From contig JAHCVI010000001.1 in NCBI GenBank assembly GCA_019096155.1, positions 4,402,001-4,466,000 of the forward strand: a stretch of DNA of 64,000 nucleotides, given 5' to 3'. The translations under genes and the position numbers were made by a program. The DNA comes from Staphylotrichum longicolle. Its lineage: Eukaryota; Ascomycota; Sordariomycetes; Sordariales; Chaetomiaceae. Below are positions 21,899 to 32,340 of this stretch, one piece after another. A model generated the notes under the pieces. That model was not told the origin of the DNA, made no database searches, and worked only from the letters and a program-made list of their open reading frames with translations. The first letter of the stretch is position 1. Every line of letters begins with the position of its first letter.

Positions 21899-23823
21899 AT
21901 GAGACTTTTCGGAAAAGCCGGAGAGGGCGGTGTCCTGGGCACCTTCCTTTCCCTCGCCCTCCTCATTCAGAGCCAGCTTGCCGGAGCGCAAACTGCTCCC
22001 AAGGACGGCGCTGTCTACGACTACATCGTTGTTGGGAGTGGGCCAGGCGGTGCCGTACTGGCTGCCAACCTCGCCAAGGCAGGATATTCGGTTTTGCTGC
22101 TCGAGGCAGGTGACGACAACCCTGGCCAGGGATTCGGGCGGTACACGCCCACTGTCACATGGGACTTTTATGTCAAGCATTACCCCGAGGGAGACCCAAG
22201 GGACAATCAGTACAGCCATCTGACATGGCAGACACCTGAAGGCCGCTATTGGGTCGGTCAAAGCGGCGCCCCGGCCGGCTCCAAGCTGCTCGGCGTGTAC
22301 TACCCCCGTGGCGCGACGCTGGGCGGCTCGTCAATGATAAATGCCATGGTTTGCTGGCTCCCGAGCGAGAGCGACTGGAACTACCACGCCGAGGTGACTG
22401 GCGATGACAGCTGGAGGTAGGCACATCGTGAAGCCGAGTCGACACTTCTGCTAACAACAACAGGGCCGAGAACATGCACAAGATCTTCGCCCGGATCGAA
22501 AAGAACAACTATGCTGCCAAGGGCACACCCAACCACGGTTTCGACGGGTTCTTCCAGACGCAGATGGGCTCCATGACACAGACCAAGCAATCCGGCCCGA
22601 TGAAGGGCAACAGTGTCATGGCGGCCTATGCCCAAGATTGGAACTCGACGCTCTCCATGTCCGATCTGCTGATCCGCGACCCCAACGAGATCAGCCCTAC
22701 GCGCGATCAGACGTCCAGCATTTACGGCCTTGTCAACCACCAGTACGCCAACGGCAACCGCTACAGCTCGCGCGACTACGTCCAAGAAGCCGTCAAGGGT
22801 GGCGCCAACCTCACCGTGTCGCTGACATCCCTTGCAACCAAGATTCTCTTTGACACCAGCTCCAAATGCTCTACTGGCAATGTCCCTCGCGCCACGGGCG
22901 TAGAGTTCCTTTTCGGAAAGTCGCTGTACAAGGGCGACACCCGCCGTGCGGCCAATGCAGCTGGCACCAAACGTACGGCTATCGCCCGCCGGGAGGTTAT
23001 CGTCTCTGGCGGCGCCTTCAACTCCCCGCAGCTGTTGCTTCTCAGCGGAATCGGCAACGCGACCGAACTGCGCAAATTCAACATCCCGGTGATCAAAGAC
23101 CTGCCCGGCGTCGGCCAGAACCTGATGGATAACCAGGAGATGCCCATTGTCGGGAGCGGCAACGGGGGCAGCGGCAACACCGGCGTGGCTATGTACAAGA
23201 CGCGGCACCCCGCGCACGGTGAGCGCGACATGTTCTTGATGGGCGGTCAGGGGTTCCTGTTCCGCGGGTTCTGGCCGGACAACCCGGTGCGCACGCCTGC
23301 GGATCCGCGGCAGCCATATGGCGTGAGCATGGTCAAGGGATCGAGCGTCAATAACAAGGGGTGGGTCAAGCTGAAGTCGGCAGACCCAATGGACACGCCC
23401 GAAATCAACTTTAACCATTACGCTGTCGGTGCGGAGTATGATCTAGAGGCAATGAAGGATACCGTCGCGTGGATTCGGACCGTGTACAAGCGGGTGGGCA
23501 TTACGACGGTTGAGCCGCCGTGCTCAAAGGGGCCGGACGCGAACGGGTACTGCGGACAAGAGGATGTCGACTGGATTCACAAGCAGACTTTCGGGCACCA
23601 TCCGACATCGACAAACAAAATTGGCGCCGATAACGATCCGATGGCCGTGCTCGATTCCAAGTTTCGTGTTCGGGGGGTGAGCGGGCTTCGGGTCGTGGAT
23701 GCAAGTGCATTTGCGCGGATTCCGGGCGTGTTCCCCGCCGTGTCGACGTTTATGATCTCGCAAAAGGCGAGCGATGACATGCTGGCGGAGTTGAAGGCTG
23801 GCACCGCCCTAAAGCAGTGCTGA
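21899..23823 (+). CDS. secreted GMC oxidoreductase (choline dehydrogenase-like)
   Basis: The product has 625 residues from two exons; the 47-base intron (22417-22463) has GTAGGC and CTAACAACAACAG signals. A signal peptide (LGTFLSLALLIQSQLAGA) is followed by the FAD-binding Rossmann motif DYIVVGSGPGG and the usual Glu (VLLLEAG). The GMC signature GATLGGSSMINAMV and signature 2 (SGGAFNSPQLLLLSGIG) are present. The C-terminal catalytic region has His in FGHHPTSTNKIG and the closing GLRVVDASAFARIPG. It would oxidise an alcohol group of an extracellular substrate with FAD, passing electrons to oxygen or a quinone. The family covers aryl-alcohol, glucose and choline oxidases, and this sequence alone does not fix the substrate. 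It is intact and has no obvious partner next to it. Confidence 0.9.
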
Positions 23824-24151
23824 TTCGCCATAGACCACAGGAGAACGCTCAAGACGCGGGTTGAGGGGGCCAGAACTCTGAAGCTTAAAGGATCTAGGGA
23901 CAAGATTTGTACGTTCCGATGTGTCCACGGTGGTTCTTGAATCCGACAGAGGTTGCCACATATGATTTCTCACCTCTTCAGCATGCTAGGTACATTCTTT
24001 ACTCGTACATCAGCGAGGAGACAAACTCGACTAACACAGGAGCGAAAACAAGGACGGAAATAACTTGACCAAAACCCCAATCATTCCCAGTGTACTGGCC
24101 CCCAAGCGATGTGATATGCTCCTCATGAATAGCTCGGAATTCCAAGAGGAA
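23824..24151. other. convergent 3' flanks, 328 bases
   Basis: This lies between the GMC stop and the end of the leftward membrane-protein gene. I see no gene or repeat in it. Confidence 0.5.
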
Positions 24152-25193
24152 TTAAAGCAAGGGTGCTGCCAAAGCAACTGGGAAACTCAGCATGACACCT
24201 TGGACAACCCTTGACTGAAGAGCTTTTTGCAGCCGGCACGCCATGCGCCGCCAGCAGAGGCTTGCCTTCCCACCATGTATGCGCGACTCTTCTTCTTTCC
24301 CATCCATATCAAACAGACACCCTACCATAACCCAGAAGGTGAAAAGATAGACCACAAGGGAAGAAATCATCATGAAATTTGCCAGCACCCATCTTCCACT
24401 CTCCGAGACTTGTCGAACGTTGCCAAGACAGACATCACTAAGGTTCTCCCATTCTTCCTCATCGATAGTATCCCGGCCGTCGTCGTTGCCCTTTCCAATT
24501 CGAGTGGGTGCCCAGGTGTGTATTCCTTGGGAGAGAAAAGGGTAGCAGAACAAAAGGACGGCGAGACTGAAGAACAAGAAATGCAAGTTTCTTCTCCTAC
24601 TCACTCGCAGATCCCTGCAGTTCATTGGCAGCAGCGCGATTGGATATAGCAGCGGAAGCATGCAGAGGGCAGAGATGATGAGTGATATCTCTGTTTCATT
24701 GGCTCCAAAGCCCTCCGGTGCTACGCCGAAGTCTCGTTTCGCAAGAAAGACGATGCTTGCCAGAAGGATCGCAAGGGAGAAGTGGATGGAGTACTCGAAA
24801 AAGGTCCCAAAACTCCGGTCTACGGCCTTCCACCATGGTGTTGTCGGATGATTCGGATCTTGGCTGGAGCGATCATAGTAGTGGGCGAGCAGAGCGAAAA
24901 GAAAAGCGAGAGAAGTCTCTAGGACGGAGCCAATGACGACCTAACAATTGCCATCACTCCGTCAAAAAAATACATTCTTGATCCACGCAGGGAATAAGAA
25001 GCCTACTAACCGCCGGCCCTGAGATATCCGGATTGTCTCTTCCCCACAGAGCAGAAGTGGAGCAAATCTCAGCGCGGCATTGGATCAGACGCTCCCTCTC
25101 AAAGGAGGTTCGGTGCCGGAGAAGGTCGATATAGTCTGAAAAGCTTTTGTCTTGTGCTAGCGTTGAACAGTTGACGCGGTATGTGTCCTCCAT
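24152..25193 (-). CDS. fungal polytopic membrane protein, unknown function
   Basis: Exon 1 (25193-25011) begins MEDTYRVNCST and contains an extracellular-type segment with CRAEICSTSALWG and GNPDISGP, a pattern I know from a large uncharacterised family of fungal membrane proteins. The intron at 24941-25010 (GTTAGT...TTGTTAG) leads to exon 2 with about six hydrophobic segments (VLETSLAFLFALLAHYY; SIHFSLAILLASIVFL; ISLIISALCMLPLLYPIALL; LHFLFFSLAVLLFCYPFL; ANFMMISSLVVYLFTFWVMV; GVMLSFPVALAAPLL), giving 323 residues. An upstream in-frame ATG at 25256 would add 21 residues without a clear signal. It is probably a plasma-membrane protein of unknown role. It is intact and diverges from the gene at 25670. 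Confidence 0.7.
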
Positions 25194-25669
25194 TTTCGAT
25201 GATAACAGCTGACCCGTGTCGGAGTCGGAGATTGGGGTTGGAGAGAGTGTGAACACATCGTGGGGATGCGGTCTGTCCCCTTCTTCGCTTATGACCTGGT
25301 GGGTGCTTCAACTCTGATCGTCCAGGGAAGCGCCTGACCACACTAAATCTGGTCGCCGCATGTCACCCAACAGGCCAAGGAACGCCTGAACAGAAAGAGA
25401 ATGGGATTGGTTGCGTTGCTTTTGGATGTTGGCTTCATCCCAGCCGCAGGTCAAGTCACATCACTAGTGTCATCCAACCACCTCAAACAGAAGGCCACGA
25501 GTCCAATCCAACCATTTGAAAGAGGCGACAAGGCCTTGGCAGCATTCGGAGGGGGTGGGATAAGGGCTTGGCAGCGCAAGTGTTGCAGAATAACTATCGA
25601 CCACCGAGCTGAGTAACGGGAAGAGTCGACGAGGCTCCCGACTCTCGCTACGGCCAGCCTCCTAGTCCA
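25194..25669. other. shared upstream region, 476 bases
   Basis: This lies between divergent membrane-protein genes. I see no supported coding frame or recognisable operator. Confidence 0.45.
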
Positions 25670-26694
25670 ATGCCGAAGGCTGGGACTTCGCGAACGATTG
25701 CCCTTGGTTTATGGCAGCTCTTGTGCTTTGCAATGCTGGCAGGCTAATCCGCAGCTGGTAGTTCAAGTCTTTATCCAGAACCGCTAGAAATTCCTGGTGG
25801 ACAGGCAACGAGCACAACGACCTGTGGGTTTCAAGATGGAAATCCCTGTGAGTCCAGCGTTGTGCAAAGAAATATGGAGAAAATTAGTTGACTGACATTC
25901 CGCCAGGGGCTCCTATTTTTTGCCGCTCAGGTTTTTACTGCGCCATCCAGGCGATCCTGCCTGAGACAGCTAGGTTCTATGGAGGATGTTGTAGAGACGC
26001 CGGTCTTGGTGGGGAAGAATGCGAATTTCCAAAGACATGTGTGGCCGTGACGGCTACAGGGACCATACCACTAAACGCGGCAACTTTAACGTGGTCAGTA
26101 TGGGAGCAGGAGACGTATTTGAGAAATCACAAATGAAGCTGACTTGGAGCAGCTCAGGCAGTGAGCCATCATGTATGGTCAACACATGGGCTAGAGCAGA
26201 CATAATCGCGTTCGGCTGTGATACCATGGGCGGAACGGGAACGGTTGAGTTTGAACCTATCACTTCACCGACGTCCGGAACCGCTTCGTATTGGTCAACA
26301 AGCCACCCATCCTCTACATCAACACGCAGATTTCCCGTCGAGCAGTGCTTTAGGCCCCTCTCCTACCACGGTTAAACCACCAGGAGGAGGAGTCATCTAT
26401 GGTAAGTTCTCCGAGGGAGGCTAGGAGAATCGCTAGTTAGGGATAAACCAGGTGAAAGACCTAACATACATAGGTTTCACTCAAGCCCAAAGACTTGGTG
26501 TTACTATCGCTTGCAGTCTGGCCGTGCCTGTGTTTGGGACTGGGTTCAGGTAATGCGCTCTCGAATCCACCATAATCAACCGCTTTGACATGATACTGAC
26601 AAAAAGAAACAGCTATTGTCTTTGGCGGTATCGAGAACAAAAGGAGAAAGCCAGGGAAATGACACACTCTGGAGCTTTGCAAGGAGCAATGTGA
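25670..26694 (+). pseudogene. Cys-rich single-pass surface protein, stop after the signal peptide
   Basis: From ATG 25670 a 25-residue signal peptide (LGLWQLLCFAMLAG) is followed at once by TAA (25745-25747). The same frame then continues into a typical Cys-rich ectodomain: TTTCGFQDGNP, then after an intron (25848-25906) IFCRSGFYCAIQ, GGCCRD, CEFPKTC, and after another intron SEPSCMVNTW and FGCDTM. A Ser/Thr/Pro stalk and, after a further intron, a membrane segment (LGVTIACSLAVPVFGTGF) plus a basic tail (WRYREQKEKAR) follow, ending at TGA 26692-26694. This layout (CGF/Y-G-NP ectodomain, stalk, one helix) is common in ascomycetes and uncharacterised. A 58-base intron ending GAGCAG near 26346 is needed to keep frame in the stalk. 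A 48-base intron could in principle remove the TAA, but it would also delete the signal peptide core, so a nonsense change is likelier. Confidence 0.6.
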
Positions 26695-27062
26695 AAGGAA
26701 ACGATTTGCATTTGCAGCGAAGATGAGAGAGACGCTTCACCTACAACGCTCACTGAGTTCTTAACGGACAGAATCCGAGCAACGTCCGTCTCATGGTTGA
26801 CTTTTGCCAGTCATCAAACCCCATCTGAACGCTCCCTCTTTATTGCGTCCATTCTTATTCCACGCCACCTGCCATTGCAAGTAATGACATCACTCAGGTC
26901 ATGGACAAGAGACATTTGAGTTTTGATTTATATTATCAATTAGGGACTAGTAATGACGCTTCAGACCTGGTTGCGAAAGATGCTCTGGGTGCCCAGAGAA
27001 GTGGAAGCAATTAAATAAACAGGCAATCCATTGCCGGACCCATCCTTTCTCCATCCCAGTCC
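26695..27062. other. convergent 3' flanks, 368 bases
   Basis: This is AT-richer DNA between two convergent genes. I see no gene or repeat in it. Confidence 0.5.
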
Positions 27063-27701
27063 CTAGTTCGGATACCAGCCGTCCTGCTGAATCTCATAAA
27101 ATGCAGGATCGAAGGCAGGAGCAACTGTCGCCCATCAGCATCTTTCAAATCCTCGACGGGCCCGACCGAGCTCAGGGGCACAAGAGAAGAACTCACCAGT
27201 CGTCCCAACAAGCGTCCAGGCGCCCTCGCTCTTGGCGCTCTGCCACTCCCACGAGCCAATCACCACCTGCGGCTGCTGACCCTTGAAAACATCAGGGCCC
27301 AGAACCACCTTGCGCACCCCTTTCCCATCATTTTGTGAGAGAGACAAGGTCAGGGGCGCGCCGGCGTAGTACTGCCACACTTCGGCGGCGTCGATGCGGT
27401 GCCACAGGGACTCGCCGGCCGAGCCCTCGAGCAGGTAATAGATGGCGGTGCTGGCGGAGCGGGTGCCGTTGCCCGTGTTGATCAGGAGGGAGTCCCGGAA
27501 CGTTTCCTTGAAATAACCCTTCTCTGGGTTGGCCGCGAGGCCCAACTTGTCGATAACTTCCTTGGCCGTACGCTTGCCAATGGGCTTTTCAACACACTTC
27601 TGATGCTGGCCGACGGGCTTAGCTGGAGTGGCGATTGTTCCTTGGAAGAGGCCAAGGAGCACCGAAAAAACGAGGCAAAAAAAGAGAGTAGGACAAGCCA
27701 T
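27063..27701 (-). CDS. secreted DUF985/Cupin_5 protein
   Basis: The start at 27701 encodes a clear signal peptide (MACPTLFFCLVFSVLLG...). The mature part has the DUF985 cupin hallmarks: EVIDKLGLAANPEKGYFKET, IYYLLEGSAGESLWHRID, EVWQYYAGAPL and WQSAKSEGAWTLVGTT. One intron (GTGAGT...GGGCGACAG) precedes the last exon, which supplies VAPAFDPAFYE and ends at TAG 27063-27065. The cupin fold and conserved Glu/His residues suggest a metal-dependent enzyme or sugar-binding role, but the biochemical function of DUF985 is not established. Its cytosolic-type paralogue is the divergent neighbour at 28654. Intact. Confidence 0.88.
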
Positions 27702-28653
27702 TTTTTTTTACAATACACACTTCGAAGATGGATATGGTACCTTAATATTGATCGTGACTGGTGTGGTGTGCGGTAGACCTCCGCTCTTATACCGAGCAGC
27801 AGACTGGGTTCTTCAGGGTGAACGACCTCCTCACGCATCCACCAGGCTGTTGTATGTTGGTCCATCTTGGAATGAACCGGGGGACCTGGGGCTCAGACCC
27901 ACATCGAGAAGGCGTAATCTTACTAGAATGTGGGATGTGCGGGTAAAAATCACGCATCCGCTTGTCACCACTTCGTCGCTCTCATTGACATTCTGAACTC
28001 GAGTGTACCACTAGGCTTGGGATCTGAGAGCAGACCATTACGGGGACGACGACGCAGCGATAGACCTACTTACTTCACTCTCGACTTTCTTTTGTCCCGC
28101 TTGTTTCCAAAATTTAAAATGGGTGGGTGAAGCCCAAATGCGCACACTTCGCGGAAGAATCGGCAGGAGGGTGGCTTTGCAGCGTCTGTGCCATCAACGT
28201 GCATAACATCGACGCTCTTCGCTTAACTTGGTCAAAGTTCAGAGGATCGGAATTTAAAGGGGTAAAGTCTCCGTACATGCCAAATTATGTACCTAGTGTA
28301 CCTGTGCAAAAAGGAGCATGCAGCATCACAGGGTTGCATTGGTTGTCGAAGATCCGGCGCGGGCCGTTGGCCCGATAACTAATCGGCAAGGTCTTCTTCA
28401 GTTGTCTTTTTCTTCTTCCAAGGTGGGCACTCGTGTTTTCTGTGCCACAATGAACCCTGCAAAAGGGATTCCTGAAGCTGCCGAAGAGTCCACTTTTGAA
28501 GAGATACGAAGATTCTAATGAAGGACATGTTCAACGATAAAGAGCAACGCAACTGGGCCTGGCTCGGCTCTTAAACTCTTCCTTCCGGATTTTACACCTA
28601 CCTCAGAACAATAGGAATAAGCTTGAATACACCGTCCTTTCAATCGAGTCACG
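27702..28653. promoter_or_regulatory. shared upstream region of the two cupin genes
   Basis: About 950 bases separate the divergent starts. The region is moderately AT-rich near both ends. I see no operator that I can name and no gene in between. Confidence 0.4.
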
Positions 28654-29145
28654 ATGGCTATAATCCACCCAACACAGATATCGGATCACTCAGCTCAAGA
28701 CGTGATCTCTGCGCTTAATCTCGCCCCACATCCGGAGAAGGGCTTCTACGTCGAGACCTTTCGCGACACGGCAACATCAGCGTCGACAGAGGGAGGAAAG
28801 CAGCGGTCGAACAAGACATGCATCTATTATCTCTTGGAGGGGAGTTCTGGGCCGTCGCACTGGCACCGCGTTCTCGACGCCGTTGAGGTGTGGCATCATT
28901 ACGCTGGAGCGCCCTTGCAGCTGTCCTTGTCATGGGATGATCAGAGTCCGACACGACATGTGATTCTGGGCAAGGATCTTTGGAACGGAGAGCGCCCGCA
29001 GGCGGTGGTTGAAAAGGGAGAGTGGCAGTCTGCAAAGAGTCTGGGGGCCTGGACATTGGTTGGCTGCTCTGTGGCGCCCGCTTTCACGTTTGAGGGATTT
29101 GAGATGGCAGCTCTGGGCTGGGAGCCGAGAGGAGCGGCAGCCTGA
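28654..29145 (+). CDS. DUF985/Cupin_5 protein, no signal peptide
   Basis: This is a single exon of 163 residues (MAIIHPTQISDHSAQDVIS). It shows the same ordered motifs as the secreted paralogue: LNLAPHPEKGFYVETFRD, IYYLLEGSSGPSHWHR, EVWHHYAGAPLQLSLS, WQSAKSLGAWTLVGCSVAP. It lacks a signal peptide and so is likely cytosolic. It covers the full family length, with no truncation or frame break. The divergent position next to a secreted paralogue points to a local duplication followed by gain or loss of a targeting exon. Substrate and function are unknown. Confidence 0.9.
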   Translation: MAIIHPTQISDHSAQDVISALNLAPHPEKGFYVETFRDTATSASTEGGKQRSNKTCIYYLLEGSSGPSHWHRVLDAVEVWHHYAGAPLQLSLSWDDQSPTRHVILGKDLWNGERPQAVVEKGEWQSAKSLGAWTLVGCSVAPAFTFEGFEMAALGWEPRGAAA

Positions 29146-29683
29146 GCTGCTCCCACCCACTTGAAGAGGACATCGAAGGCGCAGCAACTTTCTGTGCAGG
29201 TACTGCGCCTCCAGTTGCAAGTCGCGTTAAATCTTACCCTGCAGCGCAACATCAATTTACCATGCTGAATCTTGCACTCTTCTTACTGGCCATGGTGCCA
29301 CACCAGCCGCCCATTCCGGCACCGTCCCCTTGCATCCGGCCCCGCCCCCTTGCATCCCCATCTCGGCTGTCCAACAAGCACGGGAAACTCCGGATGATAA
29401 CTTTAGACGTGCAGCACCGGGCCGATCGACCCTTGTCGAGGACGCCGACGCAGGTAGGTATCATCAGTCAACTCAGCATCAGGACATCTCCACTATGCTT
29501 GGTCACCTTCCGCCGCTTCCTCCCAGCGCCCCTCAACCAAGGGATATCAACTCCATCGTCCTACGCCATGCCTTCAGTATGACGAGAGGACTTTAAACTC
29601 TCCCAACAAGCTTACCCTGTACTCTTGGTCTATGTGACGAGGTCTTCGCCATCGGCATCCGACTTGACTCGGCTCAACGCATC
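29146..29683. other. intergenic, 5' flank of the membrane-protein gene
   Basis: The short frames here (for example 29262-29582) are Pro-rich and without a domain. This is probably 5' UTR and promoter of the gene starting at 29684. Confidence 0.45.
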
Positions 29684-30971
29684 ATGGCGGACGACAGCAG
29701 CTCGGATCTTTACGACCTCAAGAAGGATCTGCGGATGTCTATGATAATCGCCGCCTTCACGGGAATCTCGTGGTTTATCGGTGCCGAGATCAACACCTCT
29801 CTCTTCCTCCTCTTCAAGCGTCGCCGCGGTTTGTACTTTTGGTCCGCTGCACTGTCCTCATGGGGCGTCGTCTTACAACCGCTCTTCATTATCCTCGCCG
29901 ATTTTGGGATATGGACCGATCTCAAAGGTTCCATCACTATGATTTACTTGACATGGTTGATCATGGTCATTCCTCAGAGTTGGCTTCTTTATTCGCGGCT
30001 GCACTTGATTGCGAGTCATGGAACGATGTTGAGGTGGATCAAATTCGGCTTGGTCTTTACGTCCATTGTGTTTTCCGTGCCAACCATCATCATGGGCACT
30101 ATTGCCGTAAGCATAGATTGCCCATTTCCATGTCTTCTTACTATCATGACGTCCCAGCATTGTTACTAACGGAGGGACTGGAACCCTACAGCAAGCGACA
30201 GACATCAGCCCCGGGCTATTCCAAATCAACATGACCTGGGACCGCGTGCAGCTTACTGTCTACTTTGCCCAAGAAACAGCCTTGTCCATGCTGTACATTT
30301 GGCAAGCACGCAAGTACCTGCGCAGCTCGTCACTACTCTCTCAACCTCACCTCGACTCCACGTCCGCGAATTCGAATACACCTACACGTGCCGGCTCCGA
30401 GACGAAACAGGTACTCTCACACTTGGTATTTGCCAATCTCTTGGTCATTGCGCTGGATATTGCACTCCTCGGCGTCCAGTATGCCGGTCTCTTCTACCTG
30501 CAAGGGGCTTTCAAGCCCTGTGTCTACGGTGTCAAGCTCAAGGTGGAGTTTGCCATTTTGAACCGGCTGGTCGAGACTGTGCGCCTGCGTGGACGGCGGG
30601 TGGGAGGATCATACTATCCTGAAGGGAGCGCCAACAGGGGTGACGTGGGCACACTCGGGACGGCGGGAGGACGGCCTTCTGCTATCAAGTCAGCGGGACA
30701 GTCGCAACCCCAAATCCAAGTGTCCGGGTACGGCGAACTGGGATGGGCAGACGAGACCCCGAAGGAAAGCAGCAGACATGAGCAGATAGGGCTTGGGACC
30801 TTGGACCATCGGCCAGTCACAAGATCCTCCCGACCTCACAGCCATGAGAGCCAGCAGCGCATTTGGGATGGGCAAGGACCCAGCCGTGGTGGCGGGGATG
30901 GAGAGATCAACGCGAAAGCTTCATCAACATCGGAACAGCAATCATCATGGAGACAAGCATACCATCGGTAG
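29684..30971 (+). CDS. fungal seven-helix-like membrane protein, unknown function
   Basis: The start MADDSSSDLYDLKKDLR is followed by several hydrophobic segments: MIIAAFTGISWFIGAEI, FWSAALSSWGVVLQPLFIIL, ITMIYLTWLIMVIP, FGLVFTSIVFSVPTIIMGTI, then after one intron (about 30108-30191) VYFAQETALSMLYIW, VLSHLVFANLLVIALDIALL and a last short segment. The segment order and the FAQETALS and CVYGVKLKVEFAILNRL stretches fit an uncharacterised fungal seven-helix family (DUF7703-like, by memory only). The C-terminal 130 residues are polar, Ser/Gly/Gln-rich and presumably cytosolic. It is intact. A sensory or transport role is possible but not shown. Confidence 0.75.
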
Positions 30972-32340
30972 CCAGTTGGAATGAACAAACAGCGTCCGAG
31001 ATTTGTCTGGGATTTGTCATGAGAGCAGAAGCTTTTGTGTTGTTCTTGGCAGGGTGCTCCAGAGGTCCGGTCAACAATCACAAGGACTCATGAACAGCTT
31101 AATTCTAGCTCAAACAAAAAAGCATCAACTACAACAACCACTCAGTAGTTTTGCCTTCCGCTCCAAGTCGGCATCAGGAGGTGCAGGCGGATTAGGGCAG
31201 TAATTTCAATGCCGGGAGAGTTTATCTACTCGAGTTTGTCTGATCACGAGGGCTAGATGCCGCTGTCATGAACTGCCGGGAATGGCCACGAGACGGTTAC
31301 GCTCGGTACTAGGGTTTGCGAGGTAGGATCGAGTTCTGCATCTCATTCGCATTGCGGCACAGAAAGGCTTAGAGGATGACGCCGGTCATGCGCATCTTCC
31401 CCCGTTCAGATTGCCTTTGAGCAAATGGATAGATGAGCTTATCTTGCCTGGGAATCGTGGCGGACTTTGCTTGTACACACGCACCTCCTCTCTGATAAAC
31501 CCATACTAGTTTTCGCGGACTCGGTCCAGCCGCCCGCTAGGTCGACGTGTCCTCAAAGACTCGACCTCCAACTTTGCTAACGGATCTAGGAAAAGTCTAC
31601 CAATACCTTGCTCGTTTGAACCATGACCCATTGGGCTGAACTGACCAGAACTAGTCCTCCTGGTTGTCTTTGGCCTCGAGAAAACCTATGAGAAAGTAAG
31701 TTAGTGGCCAGTTGAGAGAGAGGTACTGGGTGCCAATACTGGGATGTGGCTTGGATTCCCAGGTTGTGTTGTCCGGAAGCTGTTCGCAGATCCCGTTGTT
31801 GTCAACTTCAAGGTTTTGCGCACATGTCTCAAAACCAAGTCATCGTGGAGCGGAAGACGGTGTTGTCATTATCGAACCGCTGTCCCGCAGGCACACACCT
31901 GACATACTCAATTGTCTGCCAGTTCTACGCATGGCGTCCATGTAATAAGTGCTCGAGGATACGGATTTCCGGCCTCGTAACGTCTACATACAACGGCACT
32001 GACACACCAAACTTCGCCCTCAAGTTGGTATGATACATGTAACCTTCTCAACACCCTCTCTTAGCGGCCTGGGCCAAGCGCATTTACGCTTTAGATACCC
32101 CTGAACCACAAGTTTTGTCACCACTGCTGCCACCAAATATGTTGCGCTACATTTGTGCACTTGGTGTTAGCATCAATTCACGGAACATCTGCCCCTATTT
32201 ACCATGTATGGGTGACTGACCGCATCACTCGCCAGACTCCATCTACGATTCAGATTCACACCGAAAAGACGTCTGCGCAGTCACGACAGTCAGCAATGTA
32301 TTAACTCGGAGACATCGAAATCAACCAGCGGATGACGAGA
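30972..32340. other. intergenic, 1.4 kb
   Basis: This holds the 3' flanks of two convergent genes. A Cys-containing stretch at about 31700-32030 reads in two plus-strand frames (GCGLDSQVVLSGSC; CPAGTHLTYSIVCQ), but neither has a start, splice sites or a family match. I do not call a gene. Confidence 0.45.

Noticed and set aside
26288..26346. Second frameshift in the small surface-protein gene
   Set aside because: A 58-base intron (GTATTG...GAGCAG) gives the correct phase in the Ser/Thr stalk, so I count only the TAA as a likely lesion.
31712..32033. Cys-containing frames downstream of the chitinase
   Set aside because: I considered a detached chitin-binding module, but the Cys spacing does not match CBM18 and there are no exon signals.
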